Source of the DNA: CBDCFT01 sp965216365
GTDB taxonomy: Bacteria > Pseudomonadota > Gammaproteobacteria > Arenicellales > CBDCFT01
Reading direction: 5' to 3'
Assembly (NCBI GenBank): GCA_965216365.1
Contig: CBDCFT010000079.1
Coordinates: 1-64,000, forward strand
DNA: 64,000 bases
Shown: one piece after another, positions 46,144 to 53,976 of the stretch
Numbering within the stretch: position 1 is the stretch's first letter
How the letters are laid out: each line of letters begins with the position of its first letter
Translations under genes and position numbers: made by a program
The notes under the pieces: model-generated
Told to the model about the DNA's origin: nothing
Seen by the model: only the letters and a program-made list of their open reading frames with translations
Databases searched by the model: none

Positions 46144-46350
46144 ACAAAAATGTGTTCTGACGTTGTCGGTTTGTTGCAGGAGGCGCGGTTTGCGAAAATA
46201 CAGGAAGTGTAGGAGCGACCTCTGGTCGCGAATGTATTTGACTGGATGCTTCGCTTCGCTCAGCATGACGAGAAAATGTACTTTAGTGACGTGGAGGCCT
46301 CCTTTGTTAAGTAGTTTGGTATTTCACTTTATCGAATCGCGCGACTTGCA
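46144..46350. other. Intergenic region with repeats upstream of glyA
   Basis: This 207-bp gap holds a REP-like palindrome at 46207-46232 and then the dispersed repeat core GGATGCTTCGCTTCGCTCAG (46243-46262) followed by CATGACG. No gene and no riboswitch fold are seen. A promoter for glyA is not obvious. Confidence 0.55.
46207..46232 (+). repeat. REP-like palindrome
   Basis: GTGTAGGAGCGACCTCTGGT then CGCGAA, with hairpin core GCGACC-TCT-GGTCGC. This is the same class as the units at 29437 and 29688. Confidence 0.7.
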
Positions 46351-47629
46351 TTGAACTATTCAAAATATTTTTCTCGCCATTTAAGTAACGCTGACCCGGA
46401 AATAGCCGAAGCAATTACGAACGAGCGCGATCGGCAATGCAATCAGATCGAGTTGATTGCATCGGAAAATTTTGTCAGTAATGCCGTGCTGGAAGCACAG
46501 GGTTCGGTGTTCACCAATAAAACGGTAGAAGGTTATCCGGGGAAAACGATATTACGGCGGTGCGGAGTTTGCGGACAAAGTCGAAAGCCTCGCGATAGAA
46601 CGCGCATGCCGTTTATTTAAATGTTCGTACGCCAATGTACAACCGCACTCCGGCAGCAATGCAAACCAGGCGGTGTATCTGGCGTTGTTAGAGCAGGGCG
46701 ACACTATTTTGTCTATGGACATCGCCAGCGGCGGGCACATCAGTCATGGCCATCCAGCTACGTTGACCGGGCGCGACTATCGTATCGTGCCTTATGGCGT
46801 AACGCGTGAAAGTGGATTGATCGATTACGATTCCATTGAGACATTGGCGTCGAAACAAAAACCGAAAATGATCATCGCTGGCGGGTCGGCTTATCCACGA
46901 ATTATCGATTTTGAACGCTTGCGTGTTATCGCGGATAAAGTAGATGCATATTTTTTGGCCGACATTGCACACATCGCAGGTTTGGTGGCGACAGGTTTGC
47001 ATCCGAGTCCGTTTCCCCACGCGCATGTTGTTACGACAACGACATATAAAAGCCTTCGTGGTGCGCGTGGCGGTATGGTTTTGGCGGATGATGAAAAGTT
47101 AGGTAAGAAAATAAACAATGCGGTGTTTCCGGGTGTGCAGGGTTCCGTCATCTTGCATGGTGTCGCCGGGAAAGCCGTGAGTCTCGGCGAAGCATTGCAA
47201 CCGGAATTCGAGCAATACAATCAGGCCGTGATAGACAATGCCCAGGCTTTAGCCAAAGCCTTGCTGGAGGCGGGTGTTGGTTTGGTCTCCGGTGGCACCG
47301 ACACTGGCATGTTGTTAGTTGATTTGACTTCCAAGGGACTTACCGGTGATATCGCAGTCGATAGTCTTGAAGCGGCCGGACTGACATGCAATAAAAACCT
47401 GATTCCATTTGACCCGCAACCTGCCGAAATTGCCTCGGGTCTGCGTTTGTCAACCAACGCGGGGACAGCACGCGGTTTAGGGGTGAACGAATTCCAACAG
47501 ATTGGAGTCTGGATCGGTCAGGTGCTGGATGGCCTTGCGCAGGGTGCAACGTCCAATGAACCGGTAGAACAGAGAATACTCCAGCAAGTCAAAGAACTTT
47601 GTGATCGTTTTCCATTTTACCCGGGGTAA
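46351..47629 (+). CDS. glyA: Serine hydroxymethyltransferase (one frameshift)
   Basis: SHMT interconverts serine and glycine with tetrahydrofolate. About 426 codons are recovered by removing one base in the AAAA run at 46543-46546, which restores VEGYPGKRYYGGAEF. Other motifs are IELIASENFVS, GGHISHGHP, DIAHIAGLVATG and the PLP site TTTTYKSLRGARGG, where the usual His before the Schiff-base Lys is Tyr. The start is TTG 46351. The aminotransferase at 48225 follows after one small gene. A specialised SHMT for another beta-hydroxy amino acid is possible. Confidence 0.88.
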
Positions 47630-47677
47630 ATGGTGACACTGCGTGGTAGTGATTAATAATTTTGAAAATTTGGCGGC

Positions 47678-47706
47678 TTGAGACGCCACTGTAATAGGAT
47701 TATTCT
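47678..47706 (+). promoter_or_regulatory. Sigma-70-type promoter upstream of the 110-aa protein gene
   Basis: TTGAGA (47678-47683) and TATTCT (47701-47706) are separated by exactly 17 bp. The gene starts 43 bp further on and has a GGAGGAA ribosome site. Confidence 0.5.
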
Positions 47707-47748
47707 ATACCTTCAGTGTAAACAAGCTGACCTACGGAGGAATATTAT

Positions 47749-48081
47749 ATGAGCGTACATATACTAGATCACGCCATTGTCGCCAGTCTGGAACCAATGT
47801 TCGAAGAAGCTCAGGAAAACGGCTTGTGGTTTTTTCATCATGCGCCGGACGGGGAAGAAATCTGGTGCTCGCCGGGATACCTGCGCAAGGAACAGGCCGA
47901 AGGCCGGTTAATCATGGCACCGGAACACTGGGAATTAAGAAACCCTGTTGGCTATATGACGAAACTGGTTGATCAAGCCCAGGCAATTGTTGACGAATAC
48001 AACGAATTGGTGGAAAGACTGGGTTTTGAAGAAACGCTGGCATTGGAGTCGCATTCCACTAATCCTGCCGACGCTCACTGA
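47749..48081 (+). CDS. Small conserved hypothetical protein (110 aa)
   Basis: A soluble acidic protein, no signal or membrane segment. ENGLWFFHHAPDGEEIWCSPGYLRKEQAEGRLIMAPEHW looks like a compact fold with aromatic and His residues; the C-terminal half is a helix (VDQAQAIVDEYNELVERLG). I do not recognise a named family. It has its own promoter-like sequence and a strong ribosome site, so it is probably expressed, and it lies between glyA and the aminotransferase. Confidence 0.75.
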   Translation: MSVHILDHAIVASLEPMFEEAQENGLWFFHHAPDGEEIWCSPGYLRKEQAEGRLIMAPEHWELRNPVGYMTKLVDQAQAIVDEYNELVERLGFEETLALESHSTNPADAH

Positions 48082-48224
48082 AAAAAAGAGGCTTTTCCGC
48101 GCCCCAGCCCGGATACCGGGTCAAACTTATAACGAGTTGTTATTCGTATCATAAGCAATTATGACTGCGTGTCAGCCGGACTGACGTTATGGTTCGGGCT
48201 GATAAGTAACAATTCGAAGACATC

Positions 48225-49370
48225 ATGGAAAATCAGGTTTCATCTATTCCCTCGCGTACCCTGCTCGGTCCCGGTCCTACGGAGCTGCACCCGAAAGTTA
48301 TCGAAGCGTTGGCCCAACCGACCATTGGTCATCTCGATCCTGCGTTCGTGGAACTGATGGAATCGGTCAAATCGCTTTTGCAATACGCGTTTCAAACAAA
48401 AAATGAGTTGACCTTGCCGGTGTCTGGGCCGGGTTCTGTTGGCATGGAAACTTGTTTCGTTAATCTGATTGAGCCGGGCGACAAGGTTATTGTTTGTCAA
48501 AACGGTGTATTTGGCGGACGCATGCGCGAGATTGTCGAACGCATGGGCGCGACTCCGATTGTGATACAAGATCGCTGGGGTGAACCCGTCGATGCGGAAA
48601 AGTTAGAAACGACACTAAAAAATCACCACGACGCAAAAGTGGTTGCATTCGTACATGCGGAGACGTCAACCGGCGTATTGTCCGATGCAAAAAAACTGGC
48701 CGAAATTGCACATCGTTATGGTTGCCTAACTATAATGGATGCAGTGACATCGCTCGGTGGCTCGCCGTTGATGGTGGATGAATGGCAATTGGATGCTGTC
48801 TATTCCGGTAGTCAAAAGTGTTTGTCCTGTGTCGCCGGTCTTTCGCCGGTGACGTTTAGCGACCGGGCCGTGGAAACAATAAAAAATCGTTCCACGCCTG
48901 TACAAAGTTGGTTCATGGACATGAACCTGGTCATGGGATACTGGTCCGGCGGCGCCAAGCGCGCTTATCACCATACTGCACCGGTGAATAGTATTTTCGC
49001 ATTGTATGCTGCTCTCCAAGTATTAAAAGAAGAAGGACTGGAAAGTGCATGGCAACGTCACGCGGAACAAGCGGCGCTATTGGAGCGAGGATTATCCGGA
49101 CTCGGTATTGAGTATTTCGTGGCACCCGAACACCGCTTGCCGCAACTAAATTCGGTTATCGTTCCCGACGGTGTGGACGATACGTCGATTCGGGCAACGC
49201 TTTTAGATGACTATGGTCTGGAGATCGGTGGCGGGCTGGGCGATCTTGCAGGGCAGGTATGGCGTATCGGCTTGATGGGTTATGGAGGTCGCAGCGAAAA
49301 CATCGATCGATGTATCAATGCATTGTCGGAAACCTTGAATCGACAAAGCGATTTGAGAATGACCGCATAG
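48225..49370 (+). CDS. Alanine/serine-glyoxylate aminotransferase (class V)
   Basis: A 381-aa class V PLP aminotransferase. LLGPGPTELHPKVIEAL, GHLDPAFVELM, SGPGSVGMETCFVNLIEPG, HAETSTGVL, the MDAVTSLGG Asp and the Schiff-base Lys in YSGSQKCLSC all match the AGT/SGAT family, closely following the human AGXT pattern, including YHHTAPVNS near residue 247. It converts glyoxylate to glycine with alanine or serine as donor. Together with SHMT it could recycle glyoxylate, glycine and serine. Confidence 0.88.
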   Translation: MENQVSSIPSRTLLGPGPTELHPKVIEALAQPTIGHLDPAFVELMESVKSLLQYAFQTKNELTLPVSGPGSVGMETCFVNLIEPGDKVIVCQNGVFGGRMREIVERMGATPIVIQDRWGEPVDAEKLETTLKNHHDAKVVAFVHAETSTGVLSDAKKLAEIAHRYGCLTIMDAVTSLGGSPLMVDEWQLDAVYSGSQKCLSCVAGLSPVTFSDRAVETIKNRSTPVQSWFMDMNLVMGYWSGGAKRAYHHTAPVNSIFALYAALQVLKEEGLESAWQRHAEQAALLERGLSGLGIEYFVAPEHRLPQLNSVIVPDGVDDTSIRATLLDDYGLEIGGGLGDLAGQVWRIGLMGYGGRSENIDRCINALSETLNRQSDLRMTA

Positions 49371-49396
49371 TTCGATCAAATAGTCTTGTGTATGGA

Positions 49397-49783
49397 TTAG
49401 TCCTCGCAGGAATATCCCAAAAGATTGAGTCCTTCCTCCAAATAATCCGCGACCAGTGGCGTGCCGATCAGATATTCCGCCGACCGTTCGTTCCAGCTAT
49501 CGCCTGCTTCCTCCAACGCTTTATCCCATTCGTCGACACTAAAATCGCCACGCCCCAGCCACATCAATGCGGTTAGATTAACCTGTTGATCAGGCTCCAG
49601 CTCCTCAATGCGTGATTTGATTTCTAACTGGGTATAATCATGCTCTTCGTTGTCGGATGCGTTCGACAGCATGTTTTCGTCCAGTTCTATGCCTTTTTCG
49701 TCAATGTCTTGAACATCCTGAGTTTGAAAATCGCGCGCCAGCGTAATGAGGTGACAGACAGTTTCAGGATTTACGTCTAACAT
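49397..49783 (-). CDS. DUF3775 protein
   Basis: A 128-aa acidic cytoplasmic protein of the DUF3775 family. The N-terminus (MLDVNPETVCHLITLARDFQ) and the C-terminal LTALMWLGRGDFSVDEWDKA plus TPLVADYLEEGLNLLGYS are the conserved parts. No function is known. It is convergent with the aminotransferase and separated from htpX by a terminator. Confidence 0.85.
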   Translation of the reverse strand: MLDVNPETVCHLITLARDFQTQDVQDIDEKGIELDENMLSNASDNEEHDYTQLEIKSRIEELEPDQQVNLTALMWLGRGDFSVDEWDKALEEAGDSWNERSAEYLIGTPLVADYLEEGLNLLGYSCED

Positions 49784-49841
49784 TTTATTAGCCCGTGTTG
49801 TGTTGGTTATTTTTACCTAGCCTATGCCTTACCTGGTATCG

Positions 49842-49866
49842 AAAAATTGACATCCGTCAACTTTTT
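49842..49866. terminator. Bidirectional terminator downstream of htpX
   Basis: AAAAA, then a stem TTGAC-ATCC-GTCAA, then CTTTTT. A-rich and T-rich flanks make it usable on both strands. It lies 36 bp past the htpX stop and ahead of the DUF3775 gene. Confidence 0.6.
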
Positions 49867-49901
49867 AACTTCTGGCAGGTGTGCTGGTTTGACATTCTTG
49901 C

Positions 49902-50792
49902 TTAACCCGCTAGTCGCAGTGCTTCGATTCTTTTTTCCAATGGCGGATGAGTCATGGTGAGTTTCTTTAAGCCCGCCACACCGAGCAATCCGCCGTTCAC
50001 TCCCAGGGCTTGCATGTGCGCAGGCAGTTGGGCCGGTCGTTGCAGTTGTTGCAGGCGTTCGAGGGCGCTAATCATTTTCTCTTTACCCGCCAACTGCGCG
50101 CCGCCCGCGTCGGCACGAAATTCACGCCAACGACTGAACCAGCGCACGACGATGGTCGCCAGAAATCCGAGTATGGTTTGCGTGATCATGTAGGTGAAGC
50201 GATAACCCATTCCACGTCCGTAGCCATAACCCGTTTCATTGTATCCTCCGCCTCGGCGACGATCGAGCAATGCGGAAATGATTTGAGAAAATACAATGAC
50301 GAACGTGTTAACGACGCCTTGAATTAACGATAACGTTACCATATCTCCGTTGGCAACATGGCTGACCTCGTGACCAAGCACGGCTTCAACCTCGTCCTGT
50401 TCCATCGTATCCAATAAACCTGTACTGACTGCAACCAGCGCATTGTTTTTATTGGCGCCGGTCGCAAAAGCATTCGGCGCGGAAGAATCGAATATGGCGA
50501 CCTCGGGATTGCCAATTCCGGCCTTGTTTGCTTGTTTGTGTACCGTGTTGACCAGCCAGCGTTCGGTCTCATTGCCGGGGTTTTCGATGACTTGCGCGCC
50601 CGCGGATCGCTTCGCCATCGACTTCGACATCATCAATGAAATAAAAGACCCCGCCATTCCCATAACCGCGGCCATTATTAACAATGGAGCGTAACTCGTT
50701 CCAGGCTGGTTAATACCCAGGATGTTGAGAATCACGCCCAATACGAATAAAACAGCCAGATTAGTGCCAAGAAACAAGCCGATTCGCAGCAT
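49902..50792 (-). CDS. htpX: Protease HtpX
   Basis: HtpX is an inner-membrane zinc protease for damaged membrane proteins. The 296-aa product has two N-terminal membrane segments, APNAFATG, the zinc motif AVLGHEVSHVANGDMV (HExxH near residue 142), two more membrane segments and the third ligand in REFRADAGGAQLAG. It is divergent from the DUF533 gene, and a heat-shock-like promoter lies in the shared region. Confidence 0.95.
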   Translation of the reverse strand: MLRIGLFLGTNLAVLFVLGVILNILGINQPGTSYAPLLIMAAVMGMAGSFISLMMSKSMAKRSAGAQVIENPGNETERWLVNTVHKQANKAGIGNPEVAIFDSSAPNAFATGANKNNALVAVSTGLLDTMEQDEVEAVLGHEVSHVANGDMVTLSLIQGVVNTFVIVFSQIISALLDRRRGGGYNETGYGYGRGMGYRFTYMITQTILGFLATIVVRWFSRWREFRADAGGAQLAGKEKMISALERLQQLQRPAQLPAHMQALGVNGGLLGVAGLKKLTMTHPPLEKRIEALRLAG

Positions 50793-50875
50793 ATTATCAA
50801 TTCTCCAAATTCCGATTTACGACACTGTATCAAAGTATTGCAGGAAAATGATAACGTAATTTGACACGGAAAGTA

Positions 50876-50906
50876 CTTGAAAAACTTGAGGTTTATCCCC
50901 AATTTA
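50876..50906 (+). promoter_or_regulatory. Sigma-32-like heat-shock promoter upstream of the DUF533 gene
   Basis: CTTGAAA (50876-50882), a 14-bp spacer and CCCCAATTT (50897-50905) match the E. coli sigma-32 consensus CTTGAAA-N(13-15)-CCCCATnT closely. The site reads toward the DUF533 gene at 50969. Confidence 0.5.
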
Positions 50907-50968
50907 GTTATACCAGCTTCAGATAATCTTGTGATTATCGATATTTCTTAACTCAGGAGTAAGTATAA

Positions 50969-51778
50969 ATGGTAGATACGGTTAAAATTCTAGGTGCATT
51001 GTTGGGTGGAGGTAATATGTCATCCGGTTCGGGATCGTCAGTTTTAGGATCGGTGTTGGGCGCCGCTATGGGTGGAGGTTCGAAATCCGGCGGTGGTGGA
51101 TTGGGCGATTTGCTCGGCAGCGTTTTGGGCGGTGCAAAGTCAGGTGCGGGTGGCGGATCGGGCGGTGGTCTCGGCGGTATGCTGGGTAGCGTTCTTGGTG
51201 GCGGTAAAACAACACAAGCGCAAAGCGGTGGTGGATTAGGCGATTTACTCGGTGGTGTACTCGGTGGCGGTTCTTCGGCGCAAGCAGGATCCCGTGGCGG
51301 ATCCGATCTTGGCAGTCTGATCGGTGCAGCCTTGAATCAGTTTGGTCAAAGCGAGCAAGCAGCACAGAATCATTCGCAACCCAAGCGTTTCGAAGAACAT
51401 TCACCCGGTATGGTGCACAGCGAAGCCTGCGAACAAGCGACGTTTATGATTCGCGCTATGATCAATGCCGCCAAAGCGGACGGTAGAGTCGATAAACAGG
51501 AACAGGAAAAAATTCTTGGCAAATTGGGCAGCATTACGCAGGATGAGATTGATTTTGTTAAAAACGAAATCGCACAGCCATTGGATGTGGCTGGTTTTGC
51601 ACGCAGCATTCCCCAGGGCATGGAAAACCAGATCTACGCCATGTCACTGATGGCAATCGATCTAGATGCCAACCCGGAAGCGCAGTACCTGCATCAGTTG
51701 GCGCAAGGATTAAATATTTCCCAGCAAACCGCGAATCAGATTCATCAGCAACTGGGTGCGCCGACACTGTATTCGTAA
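50969..51778 (+). CDS. DUF533 protein with a TerB-like C-terminal domain
   Basis: A 269-aa protein in two parts. Residues 1-120 are Gly/Ser-rich repeats of the GGGLGDLLGSVLGGG type (at least four copies). Residues about 140-265 form the all-helical DUF533/TerB-like domain (FMIRAMINAAKADGRVDKQE, LDVAGFARSIPQGMENQIYAMSLMAIDLD), with an acidic GRVDKQEQEKI turn. The role is unknown. It has an AGGAG ribosome site and a strong terminator after it. Confidence 0.87.
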   Translation: MVDTVKILGALLGGGNMSSGSGSSVLGSVLGAAMGGGSKSGGGGLGDLLGSVLGGAKSGAGGGSGGGLGGMLGSVLGGGKTTQAQSGGGLGDLLGGVLGGGSSAQAGSRGGSDLGSLIGAALNQFGQSEQAAQNHSQPKRFEEHSPGMVHSEACEQATFMIRAMINAAKADGRVDKQEQEKILGKLGSITQDEIDFVKNEIAQPLDVAGFARSIPQGMENQIYAMSLMAIDLDANPEAQYLHQLAQGLNISQQTANQIHQQLGAPTLYS

Positions 51779-51804
51779 CGGAACAATAATCGATAAATGA
51801 ATCT

Positions 51805-51841
51805 AACGCTGGCATCTCGGTTGAGGTGCCGGCGTTTTTTT
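51805..51841 (+). terminator. Rho-independent terminator after the DUF533 gene
   Basis: AACGCTGGCATCTC pairs with GAGGTGCCGGCGTT across a GGTT loop (about 12 of 14 paired), followed at once by seven T. This is the clearest terminator of the window. Confidence 0.88.
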
Positions 51842-51845
51842 CACC

Positions 51846-52250
51846 ATGCGTGACCATCAATATTTCGCACCACCCTTCGGGTGGGCTTTGCATTACAAGC
51901 AATCCGGCGCAGCGAAATTTCTCGAACAATACGAAATGGATATTTTTACCGCTGTAGCGCGCGGCAAACTGGATCGTATCCAGCGATTATTGACCGAGAA
52001 TCCGCTTCTCTTAGAGTAGAGATTGCATTTTTCGATATTCGACCAAACAAGAAAACCGTGCCATATGGACTGGATGACATCGTTAGCGTTTGCAATAGCT
52101 AATAGTCAGTTGGGATCAGCAACATTTCTGCTTGGTCAGGGAGTAAATATCGGTGCTAACAATGGAAAAGGCATGTCAATATTCGAGGTTGCACTCGATA
52201 AGGCTGACAAGGAAATGCCCGAACTCTTTGAGTATGCGAGTAGAGTATGA
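51846..52250 (+). pseudogene. Ankyrin-repeat protein remnant (frame broken)
   Basis: An initial frame from ATG 51846 encodes MDIFTAVARGKLDRIQRLLT followed by ENPLLLE and a TAG at 52017-52019. Another frame (about 52080-52250) encodes SLAFAIANSQLGSATFLLGQ and GVNIGANNGKGMSIFEVAL. Both are ankyrin-like (A..G....V..LL and GANI.A...G.T...) and make one protein of about 135 aa if one or two frameshifts are corrected. It directly follows the terminator and has no evident ribosome site. It may be a dead gene or a victim of data errors. Confidence 0.55.
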
Positions 52251-52401
52251 AAGGGTGACCAAGCCGTGACGTGGGCAAATTCGACTCCAATGAATGAATT
52301 AGTGAACTAACATAGCTTTGAACCGTACCGCCGCTTTAAGGAAGCTATGAATAACCTATCTTAGTCCTGCCAACACGCGAAGACATAAAGTGCGGTTTTT
52401 A

Positions 52402-53943
52402 TCATTGTCTAACACGAACAAAAACGAAATCTCCACCTTCGTGGCCAGCTTTTTGAATTTTCTTATATTCAGGCGTTTGATCGGCGTTTGCGACCACTTG
52501 TTCTCGGAGTTGAGAAAAAATGGCGCTTGCTTCAATTACATCAAGGTTGCCCCGCAGGCTTTGTAAGAATGCTGCAGTAAATACCGAATGATCGCCACCA
52601 CCCGAATCCAAAACCGGTTCTAATCCGCCTGAAGATATTACTGTGCGTGATCGTTTAGCCGCAAGGTTCTTGAGTACGGAGCGTCGGTCAGCCACGTCGC
52701 GAGTAGCGGTTTGGCCCCGGGAAAGCGAACCTGAGTAACAAGAATCAGAAACTACGAGAACATGACGTGAACGCATCCCTTTCAGCGCATCAGTGACATC
52801 ACTGGTAGACAACCAGTTTGCATAGTTATTTTCTTCAGCATCCACGGGTAGCCAATAGCCGCGAGCAGTTGCGTTATCCAACACTCCGTGACCCGCGTAG
52901 AAGATGAGCAGATTGTCTTGTTCAGAAAGCGATGTACGTAAATTTGATAGTTCGGTCAAAATATCGTATCGAGTGGCATTAGTTAATGAGTGAACTTCAA
53001 ATCCGTATTCGTCACGCAATATAGCTGCTACAGCAGACGCATCATTGACCGCCGATTCCAATTGTGGAAATTGATGATATTCATTAGAGCCAATTACCAA
53101 CGCGTGATATCGACCAATGTCAATTCCTCGTAACAGATCTGATTTTGTATTTAGTTTGTCGTCCGTAACCAAGTCTGAATCGTCGCTGTCACTTTTCAAC
53201 GCATTATTCAGCAATGATTTTTTTCGTTGCCGATATTCTTTGACTGAGATCACGTTATCTTCGTGTAATTCACTCAGCAATTGAAGTTTTGCGGTGAGCT
53301 GACTGGTGTTTTGTTCGTGCACAGCTTCAAGAATTTGCAACTCGGAGGAAGGAGCGTCCTGAATCGACGCTGGTTTAGCAGTATAGATTCTTTCTCCGGT
53401 TCTATCCTGACCAGCGTGTAACAACACGTCGTCTAAGCGCATCTGAAGTTGGGTATTGCCGGGATCGACTTCGATAGCACGTCTACAGGCACTAATCGCG
53501 GCACTAGGTTGCAGACGCATGCATTTTATGGCATCCATTGTTGCAGTGACACGCTCGTCTTTTCGATATAACGTAGGTTCTGTCTGCTCCTGCTCTTTAA
53601 GAATGCTTAAGGCTAGAGCATGTTTGCGCGTCAACTTGCGACGATTCGAAGTTACCGTTAAACCTTCATCATAAACAGCAACAGCCTCTTCGTAGCGATT
53701 AGATTTTTCTAGTTGATTACCCAGGTCTTGTAAAAACCGGATGTTGTGTCTGTTCTTTTGTGCTACAGAGCGGCAGATATCTATCGTTTCTTGAGGGTCC
53801 GCATTGATGCAACTTGTGTATACCGAATTGAACTCATTGTTTGGTTCTGTGTGTCGAAAATCTTCCGAATCTGTAGCGAAAATAGACGTAGTCGATATCA
53901 GCAGACACAATCCAGTGAAAAAAGGGGTTGTACGTGTTTTCAT
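52402..53943 (-). CDS. Exported caspase-fold (peptidase C14-like) protein with SHOCT-like motif
   Basis: A 513-aa protein. A signal peptide (residues 1-23) puts it in the periplasm. Residues about 30-180 look like short helical (TPR-like) repeats; a SHOCT-like segment follows (LQLLSELHEDNVISVKEYRQ); and residues about 270-510 are a caspase domain with the His in IFYAGHGV (H352) and the Cys in VVSDSCYSGSL (C402). Both catalytic residues are intact. It is last in the long minus-strand Tad pilus block. The ATG at 53943 gives a better signal than 53961. The substrate is unknown. Confidence 0.83.
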   Translation of the reverse strand: MKTRTTPFFTGLCLLISTTSIFATDSEDFRHTEPNNEFNSVYTSCINADPQETIDICRSVAQKNRHNIRFLQDLGNQLEKSNRYEEAVAVYDEGLTVTSNRRKLTRKHALALSILKEQEQTEPTLYRKDERVTATMDAIKCMRLQPSAAISACRRAIEVDPGNTQLQMRLDDVLLHAGQDRTGERIYTAKPASIQDAPSSELQILEAVHEQNTSQLTAKLQLLSELHEDNVISVKEYRQRKKSLLNNALKSDSDDSDLVTDDKLNTKSDLLRGIDIGRYHALVIGSNEYHQFPQLESAVNDASAVAAILRDEYGFEVHSLTNATRYDILTELSNLRTSLSEQDNLLIFYAGHGVLDNATARGYWLPVDAEENNYANWLSTSDVTDALKGMRSRHVLVVSDSCYSGSLSRGQTATRDVADRRSVLKNLAAKRSRTVISSGGLEPVLDSGGGDHSVFTAAFLQSLRGNLDVIEASAIFSQLREQVVANADQTPEYKKIQKAGHEGGDFVFVRVRQ

Positions 53944-53976
53944 TAATACTTGAGTTCTCAATTACCACGAATTGGT

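Noticed and set aside
46144..46350. Glycine riboswitch upstream of glyA
   Set aside because: The region holds only REP-like and dispersed repeats; no glycine-aptamer core was seen.
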